64,000 nt of DNA, from contig NZ_FQZX01000003.1 of NCBI RefSeq assembly GCF_900142175.1, forward strand, positions 226,089 to 290,088, read 5' to 3'. Under the pieces are notes generated by a model. The model was not told the origin of the DNA, ran no database searches, and saw only the letters and a program-made list of their open reading frames with translations. Of the stretch, positions 42,142-51,551 are shown one piece after another. The position numbers were made by a program, and so were the translations under genes. This DNA is from Maribacter aquivivus. GTDB taxonomy: Bacteria > Bacteroidota > Bacteroidia > Flavobacteriales > Flavobacteriaceae. Numbering within the stretch: position 1 is the first letter of the stretch; each line of letters starts with the position of its first letter.

Positions 42142-44817
42142 ATGGTTCTTGAATTAAAACGCTATAAATATCTCTTTTTCTTCTGTTTTTTATGTGCATT
42201 AAATTTTAGTGTATTTGCTCAAGATCAGGTAAGAGGTGTTGTAATTGATTCTGATACTAAAGAGACACTTCCTTTTGTAAATATTGGTATTGTAAATAAA
42301 GGTGTAGGTACCGTAAGTAATTTTGATGGGAAATTTTACCTAGAAATTGATAAGGCTAATTTTTCTAATAATGATATACTACAATTTTCTTCTGTAGGTT
42401 ATAAAACCGTACAGTTCAAAATTTCAGAAGTTAATTTTAATAATACCCGGTTTCAAAAAATTGTTATGCAACCTGAAGCAATGCAATTAAATGAGGCGAT
42501 TGTAACCGCTAAATATTTAAAAAGTAAAAAAGATGATGTCGTTGGTTTTTCCTATCCCAGTAAAAACAAGTACGGGTATTGGAAAGGTGATGGTTCATTG
42601 GGTGCTGAATTGGTAACAAGAATAAGCGTAGATAAGAAGAAGCACTACTTAAAAGATTTTCATTTTTATGTAAACGAAAATTATTCTGATAGTGTATTGG
42701 TGCGCATTAATGTATATAAAGGTGGCACCATCTATCCTGAAGATAAATTATTGAAAAAGAACGTTACCAAAATGATAGGCAAATCTTCTGGAAAGGTAAC
42801 CGTAGATTTAAAGCCGTACAACCTTATTGTAGATGAAGATTTTAGTATTGGTCTAGAATTATTGAAAGTATATGGTAAACGTGTGGGCTTGGTTTTGGCA
42901 GCAGATTATAGACCAAGTACTTCGTACAGAAGATATGTGAGTCAAGGACAATGGAAAACGTTCAGGGGAGATGCAATGACTTTTTATGTAAATACTTCTA
43001 CTTTGAGTGATGGAGACATTTCTCAAATCTCAGATTATTCCAGAAACAAAACTCTTCAAAATTCTTTTAAAACTCCAATAATAAATACCAACCCTATTAA
43101 AACGCATAGATCAATTACAGGTTTTGTTTTTAATAATGGTAAGCCTGTTGAAAATGCTACCGTTCAAATAACAGCGTCTTTAAAACAGACCCAAACAGAC
43201 GCCTATGGTAGGTATACCATTATGGCACAAATAGGTGATGTCATTAGTTTTGATTATTTGGGTTTCGAAAAAGTGGAACGTACCGTATTGGAGACCATAC
43301 ATAATATCAACGTCACCATGAATGTGATGGTTGAAGAACTAGCAGGTGTTACTGTTACTGAAAGAGCGCGTTTAAAGAAAACCGAGGCAGAAATGTTCTC
43401 TGAATATTTAACAAATGATGAATTCGCTAAAACTGCTTATGGAACTCTTGATAAAAAAACAATTGGTCATGCTATAACTATTGTAGATGGTAAGAGTTTA
43501 AACTTATCGGCACCAAATATTCTAGCAGCTTTAGATGGTAAAATAGCTGGAGTTCGTATTGGTAATGTAACCAATGGTAATACATATTTTGGATGTACTT
43601 TTACCAAAGTTGCTGTGTTTATAAGAGGAGGTAAAGGCTCTATTAATAATATTAGACCTGCAATATTCGAAATTGACGGAGTAATTTATGAAGATGTCCC
43701 GTATTTTTTAGATTTAAATGTTATTGAGCGCATAGCGGTAATACCTGGTCTTGCTGGCGTTGGAAGATATGGGCAGGTTGCCGCGGGAGGTGTAATTGCA
43801 ATAAGTACTAAACATGCTAATTATGCTACTAAGAATAACAGAAATAGTGACCAAGCTCAAATTCGAAATAATATTTATGAACAAGATGCTATAAGTAAAG
43901 AACAAGCTAATAAAAATTTACCAAGCTACCTTCAAGCTCTTTTTGCTAGTAATAGTTTTGAAGCGGCTAAAAAAGTATACGAAGAAAATGAGAAACTTTA
44001 TAGTAGTTCTGCTTCATTTTTTCTTGATGCCTATATTTATTTTACTACCAATTGGGAGCAAGAAAAATTCAATAATGATATTATTTCCAATCATCAATCA
44101 TTATTTGAGAATAACATCAATGAAATGAAGGCATTGGCATATGCTTATCAGCGAGAGGGTGAATTTGAAAAAGCAAACAAACTATATACCAGTGTTTTTG
44201 TAAAAAGACCTAATTATGCTCAATCTTATAGAGACATGGCAAATAGTTATGTTGAGGTAAATGAGGTACAAAAGGCAGCTAATCTTTATAGTAGGTACAC
44301 CAAATTATTGAACGATTCTTTTCTTGTGGCAGATACTATAGGATTGCATCCTATCATTACAACTGAGTTCAATCACTTTTTACAGCATAAAACCGATTAT
44401 ACCATAAGTTCAGAAGATTTAAAAGAAATGGCGGCTATGCGCGAGGGTACAGATACCCGTCTTCTTTTTGAATGGAATGATGATGAGGCTGAGTTTGACC
44501 TTCAATTTGTTAATCCAGAAAATCGTTATTTTGTTTCGAATACATCGCTAAACAATCAGAATGAATATTTTGGTAAGCAAGAAAATTCATCAAGCAAAGA
44601 GTTCTTTCTTGAAAGTGATATTCAAGGAGAATGGATTATAAATATAAATTATAAGGGGAATAAAAGCGGCTTGCCTACTTATTTAAAAGTGACTGCTTTC
44701 TCTGGCTACGGCACAGATAATGAAGAAAGTACTATTAGAATTTATAGGTTGTCTTTAAAAAATGTGAATCAAAATCTATTTTACTTACCCACTTTAGGGG
44801 TGGATAAGTTGAATTAA
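42142..44817 (+). CDS. Barrel-less TonB-plug/TPR/DUF2135-like envelope protein, paralogue 1
   Basis: An 891-residue exported protein. A signal peptide ends at about residue 27. A first carboxypeptidase-regulatory domain (about 28-110), a beta-rich middle domain (about 115-290), a second carboxypeptidase-regulatory domain (about 315-395) and a TonB-plug domain (about 415-545: Phe-Ile-Arg-Gly-Gly, Ile-Asp-Gly-Val, Gly-Arg-Tyr-Gly, Ala-Ala-Gly-Gly-Val-Ile) follow. TPR-like helices (about 590-725) precede a DUF2135-like end (about 765-885) starting Leu-Leu-Phe-Glu-Trp-Asn. The plug has no outer-membrane barrel after it. A TTG six bases upstream is a weaker start choice. Confidence 0.8.
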   Translation: MVLELKRYKYLFFFCFLCALNFSVFAQDQVRGVVIDSDTKETLPFVNIGIVNKGVGTVSNFDGKFYLEIDKANFSNNDILQFSSVGYKTVQFKISEVNFNNTRFQKIVMQPEAMQLNEAIVTAKYLKSKKDDVVGFSYPSKNKYGYWKGDGSLGAELVTRISVDKKKHYLKDFHFYVNENYSDSVLVRINVYKGGTIYPEDKLLKKNVTKMIGKSSGKVTVDLKPYNLIVDEDFSIGLELLKVYGKRVGLVLAADYRPSTSYRRYVSQGQWKTFRGDAMTFYVNTSTLSDGDISQISDYSRNKTLQNSFKTPIINTNPIKTHRSITGFVFNNGKPVENATVQITASLKQTQTDAYGRYTIMAQIGDVISFDYLGFEKVERTVLETIHNINVTMNVMVEELAGVTVTERARLKKTEAEMFSEYLTNDEFAKTAYGTLDKKTIGHAITIVDGKSLNLSAPNILAALDGKIAGVRIGNVTNGNTYFGCTFTKVAVFIRGGKGSINNIRPAIFEIDGVIYEDVPYFLDLNVIERIAVIPGLAGVGRYGQVAAGGVIAISTKHANYATKNNRNSDQAQIRNNIYEQDAISKEQANKNLPSYLQALFASNSFEAAKKVYEENEKLYSSSASFFLDAYIYFTTNWEQEKFNNDIISNHQSLFENNINEMKALAYAYQREGEFEKANKLYTSVFVKRPNYAQSYRDMANSYVEVNEVQKAANLYSRYTKLLNDSFLVADTIGLHPIITTEFNHFLQHKTDYTISSEDLKEMAAMREGTDTRLLFEWNDDEAEFDLQFVNPENRYFVSNTSLNNQNEYFGKQENSSSKEFFLESDIQGEWIININYKGNKSGLPTYLKVTAFSGYGTDNEESTIRIYRLSLKNVNQNLFYLPTLGVDKLN

Positions 44818-44904
44818 TACATTGTTGATGTTTTTATTTCATAAAACTTTAATATGGTTTAATTTTTGATACTATAAATTAATGTAATCGTTAATAATAT
44901 TTCT

Positions 44905-46647
44905 ATGAAAAATATTCTGAATCTTCTAGTCCTAGTAACTTTTGTCACGAATATTCAAGCACAAAGTAATACTGTGAAAGGTAAGGTTACACAAATGGAT
45001 AGTCCCTTGGCGAATGTTCAGATTTCTATAATAGATTCAGAAACTGCGACCAAGACAGATGCAAACGGGTTTTACCAGATATTAGCTGAGCCAAGAGATG
45101 TCATTCAATATACTTATCCTGGTCTAAATGATGTCCAAATTCTAGTTGAAGACGTTACGCGTATATTGAATATGGAAATGAGTCAGGAGATACATCAACT
45201 AGATGAGGTTACTGTAAAAGGTAGTAATAGAAAATCACAGAACGAGTTAGAAGAGGAGTATAAGTTTAAAGACAATTTAATAAAAACGGCTTTCGGTATT
45301 TTAGATAGTGAAACCGCCCCAGGGAATATTAGATTCTTGCAAGAAAACGAGATTAATGATGTTGGTGTATGTATTTTAGATATTGTTAGAAATGAATTTC
45401 CAGGAGTAAGAGTTTTTGGTGATTGTATGCGTGGTGGCGGAGTTTTCATTAGAGGATTAAACTCTGTAAGTCAAGCACCCCCTGCGGTTTATGATGTTGA
45501 TGGACAAATTTTAACAGATACACCTACGTGGATCACACCAGCGTCAATTGCAAGATTAGCTGTTTTAAATAATTTGGCTATGACCACACGATATGGCTCT
45601 ATTGGGGCTGGTGGTGTAATAGTAATTAATACCAAGACGCTTTTATATGCTGGTAATGCTGATGGTAAGCCTTATGATCAAGCAAAGCTTAGAAATAATA
45701 AATATGATAATTCTGCATTAAGTACAGTTGATTTTAAAGAAGATAAACCTTTGTACATCAATGAACTTTTGAGTGCGAATACAGAAGAAAGGGCAAAGGC
45801 TATTTATGCTGAACAAATTAAAAAATATAGTAGCTCTTTTTACTATGTTTTAGATGCCTACGATTATTTTTCTAATAGATGGAATAATCAAGATTTTGCT
45901 GATATAATTGTTGAGGATTATAAAAGCATTATAAGTAGTAATCCTATAGCTTTAAAATCTCTTGCGTATATTTATCAAGCACAGGGACAGTTTAAAAAGG
46001 CAAATAAATTATATGAAGATGTATACACCCTTAGAGCAGATTATGCACAGTCTTATTTAGATTTAGCTAATAGTTATAGAGAACTTGGTTTAAGCCAAAA
46101 AGCGGCGGCTATGTATTTACGATATGATTATTTATTGGACGAAGAATTATTGGATAAAGAAGAACAGGTGAAAACCATTATGGATCGGGATTTAAATAAT
46201 TTAATATCCTTAAAAGGCGCTGATTTAGTTTCAACAGATAGGGTGAATGAAATTAAACTTGATGATGATTTTAAAGGAACACGCTTGGTTTTTGAATGGA
46301 GTGATAGTGAGGCTGAATTTGAGTTACAATTTGTAAACCCAGAAAAGAGATACTATAAAAGTAAGCATTCATTAGTTGCAAATGCTGAGAGAATTCAAAG
46401 CGAAAAACGTTCAGGTTTCTCTAGTGAAGAATATTTAATAGATGATACGCTTCGTGGTAATTGGTTGGTTAATGCTACGTATTTAGGTAATAAAAGTTTG
46501 ACTCCTACATATTTGAAAGCCACTGTCTATTATAATTACGGTAGTGCATCGCAACGAAAAGAAACAAAGGTTTTTAAACTTGGTCTACGTAATGTAAATC
46601 AGCAATTGTTTTCAGTATCAAATGCTGTAAGTATGGTTGCTAATTAA
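44905..46647 (+). CDS. Barrel-less TonB-plug/TPR/DUF2135-like envelope protein, paralogue 2
   Basis: A 580-residue protein with a signal peptide (about 1-19), one carboxypeptidase-regulatory domain (about 22-105), a TonB-plug domain (about 125-250: Phe-Ile-Arg-Gly-Leu-Asn-Ser, Val-Asp-Gly-Gln, Ala-Gly-Gly-Val-Ile), TPR helices (about 280-420) and a DUF2135-like C-terminus (about 455-575: Leu-Val-Phe-Glu-Trp-Ser-Asp-Ser-Glu-Ala-Glu-Phe). It is shorter than paralogue 1, lacking the first regulatory and middle domains. The shared motif Asp-Tyr-Ala-Gln-Ser-Tyr in the TPR part marks common ancestry with its neighbours. A terminator follows it. Confidence 0.8.
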   Translation: MKNILNLLVLVTFVTNIQAQSNTVKGKVTQMDSPLANVQISIIDSETATKTDANGFYQILAEPRDVIQYTYPGLNDVQILVEDVTRILNMEMSQEIHQLDEVTVKGSNRKSQNELEEEYKFKDNLIKTAFGILDSETAPGNIRFLQENEINDVGVCILDIVRNEFPGVRVFGDCMRGGGVFIRGLNSVSQAPPAVYDVDGQILTDTPTWITPASIARLAVLNNLAMTTRYGSIGAGGVIVINTKTLLYAGNADGKPYDQAKLRNNKYDNSALSTVDFKEDKPLYINELLSANTEERAKAIYAEQIKKYSSSFYYVLDAYDYFSNRWNNQDFADIIVEDYKSIISSNPIALKSLAYIYQAQGQFKKANKLYEDVYTLRADYAQSYLDLANSYRELGLSQKAAAMYLRYDYLLDEELLDKEEQVKTIMDRDLNNLISLKGADLVSTDRVNEIKLDDDFKGTRLVFEWSDSEAEFELQFVNPEKRYYKSKHSLVANAERIQSEKRSGFSSEEYLIDDTLRGNWLVNATYLGNKSLTPTYLKATVYYNYGSASQRKETKVFKLGLRNVNQQLFSVSNAVSMVAN

Positions 46648-46706
46648 CCCCAGTTTACTTTTCTAGACAAAAAGTATAATTGTTTAGTATACAGATAAAT
46701 TTAAAT

Positions 46707-46745
46707 ACCCACAATATGCTTTAAGTGTATTGTGGGTGTTTTTTT
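46707..46745 (+). terminator. Intrinsic terminator after paralogue 2
   Basis: A perfect 10-bp stem ACCCACAATA / TATTGTGGGT with an 11-base loop, then a T run. It separates paralogue 3 as its own transcription unit. Confidence 0.85.
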
Positions 46746-46825
46746 ATAAAACTATTATATATAGCAACTTATCCGTTTCTTAAATTGCGTTTCTTATCTT
46801 TAAAGTATGGTCTAAAAATTTGATT

Positions 46826-48556
46826 ATGAGAATGTTCGTTGTTTTTGGTTTTCTTTTAATATTTGTAAACCACTATGGACAACAGCAAATACAAGGACGT
46901 ATAAGTACAGATGGTATTTCTTTATCTGATGTAAATGTTTCCAACCTTTCTTCGGGTGTGAACACTTTTACAAATAAGAATGGACAATATGTTATCATAG
47001 CCAAACCTAAGGATGAGTTAAAGTTTACTCATATTGGAATGGATACAATTTTAATTCTTATTGAAGATGTTACATCCATCTTGAATTTAAAAATGCAGCC
47101 TAAGGTAGAGGAATTAGATGAGATAGTATTAATAGAAAAAATAGGTAAACAAAAACGACTTGCGATAGATTATTTTACTGACCCTACAATTGTAAATACT
47201 TCTTTTGGGTATATCAGTCCCGCAACTATTGCCTATCATTTAAAAGTTATAGATGGGTCAGAATTTATGCCTGGATCAGATTTATTAAGTGCCATAGCAA
47301 GTAGACGCTCAGGAATTCGCGTAGGTACATATTTAGATAGGAATGGTGTTTCAACAAGAACCCTATTTCTGAGGGGAATGGGGTCTGTAGGGCAAAAATC
47401 ATCAGCACTATTTGAGGTAGATGGTAATATTTTTATTGATCCGCCAGTTTGGATTGATATTTCTATAGTACAAAGAGTAGCAATTATACCTGGTCTTCAA
47501 GCGGTATGGCGATATGGACCTATAGCGAATGGAGGTGTAGTAATAATAAATACTAAAAATGGGGTTCACGGACTTAGAGAAGAAAATAGTTTAAAACGTT
47601 ATGATCAAGCTCGATTAAGAAATAACTATGTAAATGAAAAGATTCTTAGTAATATAGAAAAGGAAGAAAATCTTCCTACTTATATGAGGTCACTAAATTC
47701 TTCAGCCAACTTAAAAGACGCTTTTAATGTTTATGAGGAGTATTCAGTACTGTTTTCTTCAAGCCCTCATTTTTATATTGACAGTTATAATTTGTTTTAT
47801 GAAAAATTTGGAATAAATGCCGCTGATAATATAATTGAATCTAGTTTCCGTAGATTTAAAAACAATCCGGTTTGGTTAAAAGCCTTAGCGTACTATTATG
47901 AGTCCCAAAATAGATTTGAAAAAGCCCATGAACTTTATGAAAAGATATTTGTACTAAGACCTGATTATGCGCAGAGTTATTTAGATATTTCTAGAAGTTA
48001 TCGAAATTTAAACAACCCAGAATCATCTATATCATTTTTGGCAAGACATAAATTTTTAATAGAAGAGGGTTATTTTAAAGGAGAGAGTGATGACTTTGAG
48101 ACTTTGATTAAAAAAGAAACAGACAACCTGATTTTATCTAATAATTTTTTGAATGATAAGGGTATTGAAAGTGAAGTTTTGAATACGAGATTGGTATTTG
48201 AATGGAGTGATAGTGAAGCTGAATTTAATCTTCAATTCGTAAATCCGAATAATCAATATTTTAATTGGAATCACACATTAGAAAACATGCCTGATAGAGT
48301 AAGGCAAGAAAAGAAACTTGGGTTTTCTATCACAGATTTTGAGGTAGATGAAACACTTTTAGGTAAATGGCAAGTGAATGCAACATATTTTGGCAACAAG
48401 CAATTAACCCCCACGTACTTAAAAACTACTATATATAGAAATTACAACACAGTTAATCAAACTAAAGAAATTAAAGTCTTTAGGTTAGATGTTAATGGTG
48501 CGAATCAATATCTATTCGGTTTCAATGTTACTAATGAACCCTATAAAAGTCAGTGA
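46826..48556 (+). CDS. Barrel-less TonB-plug/TPR/DUF2135-like envelope protein, paralogue 3
   Basis: A 576-residue protein of the same layout as paralogue 2: signal peptide (about 1-19), carboxypeptidase-regulatory domain, plug (Phe-Leu-Arg-Gly-Met-Gly-Ser, Val-Asp-Gly-Asn, Ala-Asn-Gly-Gly-Val-Val), TPR helices with Asp-Tyr-Ala-Gln-Ser-Tyr, and a DUF2135-like end (Leu-Val-Phe-Glu-Trp-Ser-Asp-Ser-Glu-Ala-Glu-Phe). The N-terminal part is more diverged than the C-terminal 110 residues, so the C-terminal domain seems to be under the stronger constraint. The ATG at 46826 is preferred to an in-frame TTG at 46820. Confidence 0.8.
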   Translation: MRMFVVFGFLLIFVNHYGQQQIQGRISTDGISLSDVNVSNLSSGVNTFTNKNGQYVIIAKPKDELKFTHIGMDTILILIEDVTSILNLKMQPKVEELDEIVLIEKIGKQKRLAIDYFTDPTIVNTSFGYISPATIAYHLKVIDGSEFMPGSDLLSAIASRRSGIRVGTYLDRNGVSTRTLFLRGMGSVGQKSSALFEVDGNIFIDPPVWIDISIVQRVAIIPGLQAVWRYGPIANGGVVIINTKNGVHGLREENSLKRYDQARLRNNYVNEKILSNIEKEENLPTYMRSLNSSANLKDAFNVYEEYSVLFSSSPHFYIDSYNLFYEKFGINAADNIIESSFRRFKNNPVWLKALAYYYESQNRFEKAHELYEKIFVLRPDYAQSYLDISRSYRNLNNPESSISFLARHKFLIEEGYFKGESDDFETLIKKETDNLILSNNFLNDKGIESEVLNTRLVFEWSDSEAEFNLQFVNPNNQYFNWNHTLENMPDRVRQEKKLGFSITDFEVDETLLGKWQVNATYFGNKQLTPTYLKTTIYRNYNTVNQTKEIKVFRLDVNGANQYLFGFNVTNEPYKSQ

Positions 48557-48559
48557 AAA

Positions 48560-50188
48560 TTAAACCTGCAATACCCCCATGTTAAAAGGCTTTTCGATAG
48601 GCGCATGGTCTGCAGCTTCAATTCCCATAGAAATCCATTTACGGGTGTCTTTTGGGTCTATGATAGCATCTGTCCATAATCTTGAAGCTGCGTAATACGG
48701 AGATACTTGATCGTCATATCGCTGCTTGATCTTATCATAAAGCTCCTTCTCTTTTTCTTCGGTAATGGTTTCACCCTTCTTTTTTAAAGATGCCTTTTCA
48801 ATCTGTAATAATACCTTTGCAGCAGAGTTACCACCCATTACAGCAAGTTCAGCACTTGGCCAAGCAACAATTAATCTTGGGTCATAAGCTTTACCGCACA
48901 TGGCATAATTTCCAGCACCGTAGCTATTACCTATAATAATAGTGAATTTTGGTACGACGGAGTTGCTTACTGCATTTACCATTTTTGCACCATCTTTAAT
49001 GATACCACCATGTTCACTTTTACTACCTACCATAAAACCGGTAACATCTTGTAAAAATACTAACGGAATTTTCTTTTGGTTACAATTTGCTATAAAACGG
49101 GTTGCTTTATCTGCGGAGTCAGAATATATTACTCCGCCAAATTGCATTTCACCTTTTGCAGTTTTTACTACTTTTCTTTGGTTGGCAACGATACCAACGG
49201 CCCAACCATCAATACGTGCATAACCGGTAAGAATCGTTTGTCCGTAGCCAGCTTTATATTCTTCAAAATCAGATTCATCTACCAATCGTTTAATGATTTC
49301 CATCATGTCATACTGTTCAGCTCTAGAGCTTGGTAGAATGCCATATATATCTTCAGGATTTACTTTTGGCTTCAAACTTTTCTTACGGTTGTATCCTGCT
49401 TTAGGGAAATCACCGATTTTATCCATAATATTTTTTATGGTATCTAGAGCAGCTGCATCATCTTTCGCTTTATAATCGGTTACACCGCTAATTTCGCAAT
49501 GCGTAGTAGCGCCACCTAATGTTTCGTTATCTATGCTCTCTCCAATGGCGGCTTTTACTAAATAACTACCTGCTAAAAAGATGCTAGCGGTTTTATCTAC
49601 AATTAAAGCTTCGTCACTCATAATTGGCAAGTAGGCACCACCGGCAACACAACTGCCCATAACCGCAGATATTTGAGTAATACCCATGCTGCTCATTATT
49701 GCATTGTTTCTAAATATGCGACCAAAATGTTCTTTATCAGGAAAAATCTCATCTTGTAAAGGCAAATATACTCCTGCGCTATCTACCAAGTATATTATTG
49801 GAAGTTTGTTCTCAATAGCTATTTCCTGTGCTCTTAAATTTTTCTTTGCGGTAATAGGAAACCAGGCACCGGCTTTAACCGTAGCATCATTGGCAACAAC
49901 AATACATTGCCTTCCTTTAACATAGCCGATTTTGATAACTACTCCGCCAGAAGGGCAGCCGCCATGCTCTTTGTACATACCATCACCTACAAAAGCACCT
50001 ATTTCTATTTGTTCAGATTTAGGATCTAAAAGATAATCAATACGCTCTCTAGCGGTCATTTTTCCTTGGTCATGCTGCTTGGCTATCTTGGCTTTTCCTC
50101 CGCCTAAATAAACCTCATTAAGCTTTCTTCTAAGGTCTGATAATAACAACTTATTCCTATCTTCGTTTTGATTGAATTTTAAATCCAT
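48560..50188 (-). CDS. Acyl-CoA carboxylase beta subunit (carboxyltransferase)
   Basis: A 542-residue biotin-dependent carboxyltransferase. The crotonase-like N and C halves are clear. Examples are Met-Thr-Ala-Arg-Glu-Arg-Ile-Asp-Tyr-Leu-Leu-Asp, Gly-Ser-Cys-Val-Ala-Gly-Gly-Ala-Tyr-Leu-Pro, Val-Thr-Gly-Phe-Met-Val-Gly and Gly-Asn-Ser-Tyr-Gly-Ala-Gly-Asn-Tyr. It looks most like methylcrotonyl-CoA carboxylase beta, used in leucine breakdown, but propionyl- or geranyl-CoA carboxylase cannot be excluded. No biotin-carrier/carboxylase alpha gene is adjacent. It converges on paralogue 3 with 3 bases between. Confidence 0.9.
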   Translation of the reverse strand: MDLKFNQNEDRNKLLLSDLRRKLNEVYLGGGKAKIAKQHDQGKMTARERIDYLLDPKSEQIEIGAFVGDGMYKEHGGCPSGGVVIKIGYVKGRQCIVVANDATVKAGAWFPITAKKNLRAQEIAIENKLPIIYLVDSAGVYLPLQDEIFPDKEHFGRIFRNNAIMSSMGITQISAVMGSCVAGGAYLPIMSDEALIVDKTASIFLAGSYLVKAAIGESIDNETLGGATTHCEISGVTDYKAKDDAAALDTIKNIMDKIGDFPKAGYNRKKSLKPKVNPEDIYGILPSSRAEQYDMMEIIKRLVDESDFEEYKAGYGQTILTGYARIDGWAVGIVANQRKVVKTAKGEMQFGGVIYSDSADKATRFIANCNQKKIPLVFLQDVTGFMVGSKSEHGGIIKDGAKMVNAVSNSVVPKFTIIIGNSYGAGNYAMCGKAYDPRLIVAWPSAELAVMGGNSAAKVLLQIEKASLKKKGETITEEKEKELYDKIKQRYDDQVSPYYAASRLWTDAIIDPKDTRKWISMGIEAADHAPIEKPFNMGVLQV

Positions 50189-50260
50189 TCTATATAATTT
50201 CTATTCTTTCGATAAAGATAAGGAGTTAATTTTGGTGTTCATGCAACAAAAACAAAAAGT

Positions 50261-51232
50261 ATGATTAAGTGGGGTATAGTAGGGGCAGGAAACATTGCTC
50301 ATAGTTTTTCTAAAGATTTAGCCTTGGTAAATGACGGTAAGTTGGTTTCTGTGGCATCTAGAAGTTTACAGAAAGCTCAAGATTTTGCAAATGAATATGG
50401 TGCCCCAAATGCTTATGGTAGTTATGAAAAGTTGTTTAATAGTAAAACGGTTGATGTTATTTATTTGGCTACACCACATACTTCTCATGCAGATTTAAGT
50501 ATTGCTGCAATGAAAGCTGGTAATGCTGTACTTTGTGAAAAGCCAATGGGTGTCAATAAAAGTGAAGTAGAGCAAATGGTTGCTGTAGCCAAGGAAAATA
50601 ATGTTTTTCTGATGGAAGCATTATGGACACGATTTAACCCAACTATTAAAAAAGTAAAAGAATTAGTGGATAACGGTACCATTGGAGATATTGGTTATTT
50701 ACACGCAGATTTTGCTTTTTATGCTTTAGATAGAGATGAAAACGGTAGGTTGTTGAATCCTGATCTTGCTGGTGGTTCGCTTTTAGATATCGGAATCTAT
50801 CCTATATTTCTAGCTTACCTAATGTTGGGTATGCCAAAGGATATTAAAGCCTCAGCTAATTTTTATAAAACGGGGGTTGAGATGCAGTGCAGTATGATTT
50901 TTAATTATGATAATGCTCAGGCTATTCTGTATAGCGGACTCAATTCTAATTCCGAAAAGAAAGCTGAAATTGCTGGTAGCGAAGGTTCTATATTCATACA
51001 TCCAAGATGGCATGAAACTACAGGGTATACCATAGAAAAAGATGGAGAATCAACTTCTAATGAGGTTGGTAAAAGGGGTAAAGGCTATGTACATGAGATT
51101 GAAGAAGTACAAGAATGTTTAGCTTCTGGGAAGAAACAGAGTGACTCTTGGAGCCATCAAAATAGTTTAGATTTAATAGAGATTATGGATTCTGTTCGTA
51201 AATTAACAGGTATTGTGTTTCCTTTTGAATAA
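50261..51232 (+). CDS. Gfo/Idh/MocA-family oxidoreductase
   Basis: A 323-residue NAD(P)-dependent oxidoreductase. The Rossmann motif Gly-Ala-Gly-Asn-Ile-Ala is at residues 7-12, followed by Glu-Lys-Pro-Met-Gly, Glu-Ala-Leu-Trp-Thr-Arg-Phe and the C-terminal-domain motif Gly-Gly-Ser-Leu-Leu-Asp-Ile-Gly-Ile-Tyr-Pro. The latter is typical of the sugar/dihydrodiol dehydrogenase branch. The substrate is unknown. A TAATTTTG sequence at 50227-50234 could be its -7 promoter element. Confidence 0.9.
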   Translation: MIKWGIVGAGNIAHSFSKDLALVNDGKLVSVASRSLQKAQDFANEYGAPNAYGSYEKLFNSKTVDVIYLATPHTSHADLSIAAMKAGNAVLCEKPMGVNKSEVEQMVAVAKENNVFLMEALWTRFNPTIKKVKELVDNGTIGDIGYLHADFAFYALDRDENGRLLNPDLAGGSLLDIGIYPIFLAYLMLGMPKDIKASANFYKTGVEMQCSMIFNYDNAQAILYSGLNSNSEKKAEIAGSEGSIFIHPRWHETTGYTIEKDGESTSNEVGKRGKGYVHEIEEVQECLASGKKQSDSWSHQNSLDLIEIMDSVRKLTGIVFPFE

Positions 51233-51308
51233 TAGCAGGGTTAATAGTGGACAAATATCTTAAATTTTACGATATTTGAAGTTCGCTAAAATTTTAATTG
51301 ACTAGAAA

Positions 51309-51485
51309 ATGAATAAGAATACTGTGCTCTCTTGGGCTACGTTTATAATGATCTTTGTAGGTCTGGCGCTTATTGCTTTAGGTGCTTTTCGCTATGATGA
51401 TGTTGCCGGTTGGGGTTTTGCATCTGTAGGTATTGGCTTTTTTGCTATTGCTTGGGTGTTTAATGCACTTAAAGGTAGAGTATAA
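51309..51485 (+). CDS. CAL67264-family small membrane protein
   Basis: A 58-residue protein with two membrane segments (about residues 7-23 and 32-50) separated by Arg-Tyr-Asp-Asp-Val-Ala-Gly-Trp-Gly. I recognise the short Flavobacteriia-specific CAL67264 family of unknown function, based on length, the membrane hairpin and the position just upstream of ettA. It lies 66 bases before ettA on the same strand and could share its transcript. Confidence 0.75.
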   Translation: MNKNTVLSWATFIMIFVGLALIALGAFRYDDVAGWGFASVGIGFFAIAWVFNALKGRV

Positions 51486-51551
51486 TATATTTTATCGCTA
51501 CCAGTAAATTCTTCTGGTTTGCTTTAATATTTCACTAAACACTATAATTTT

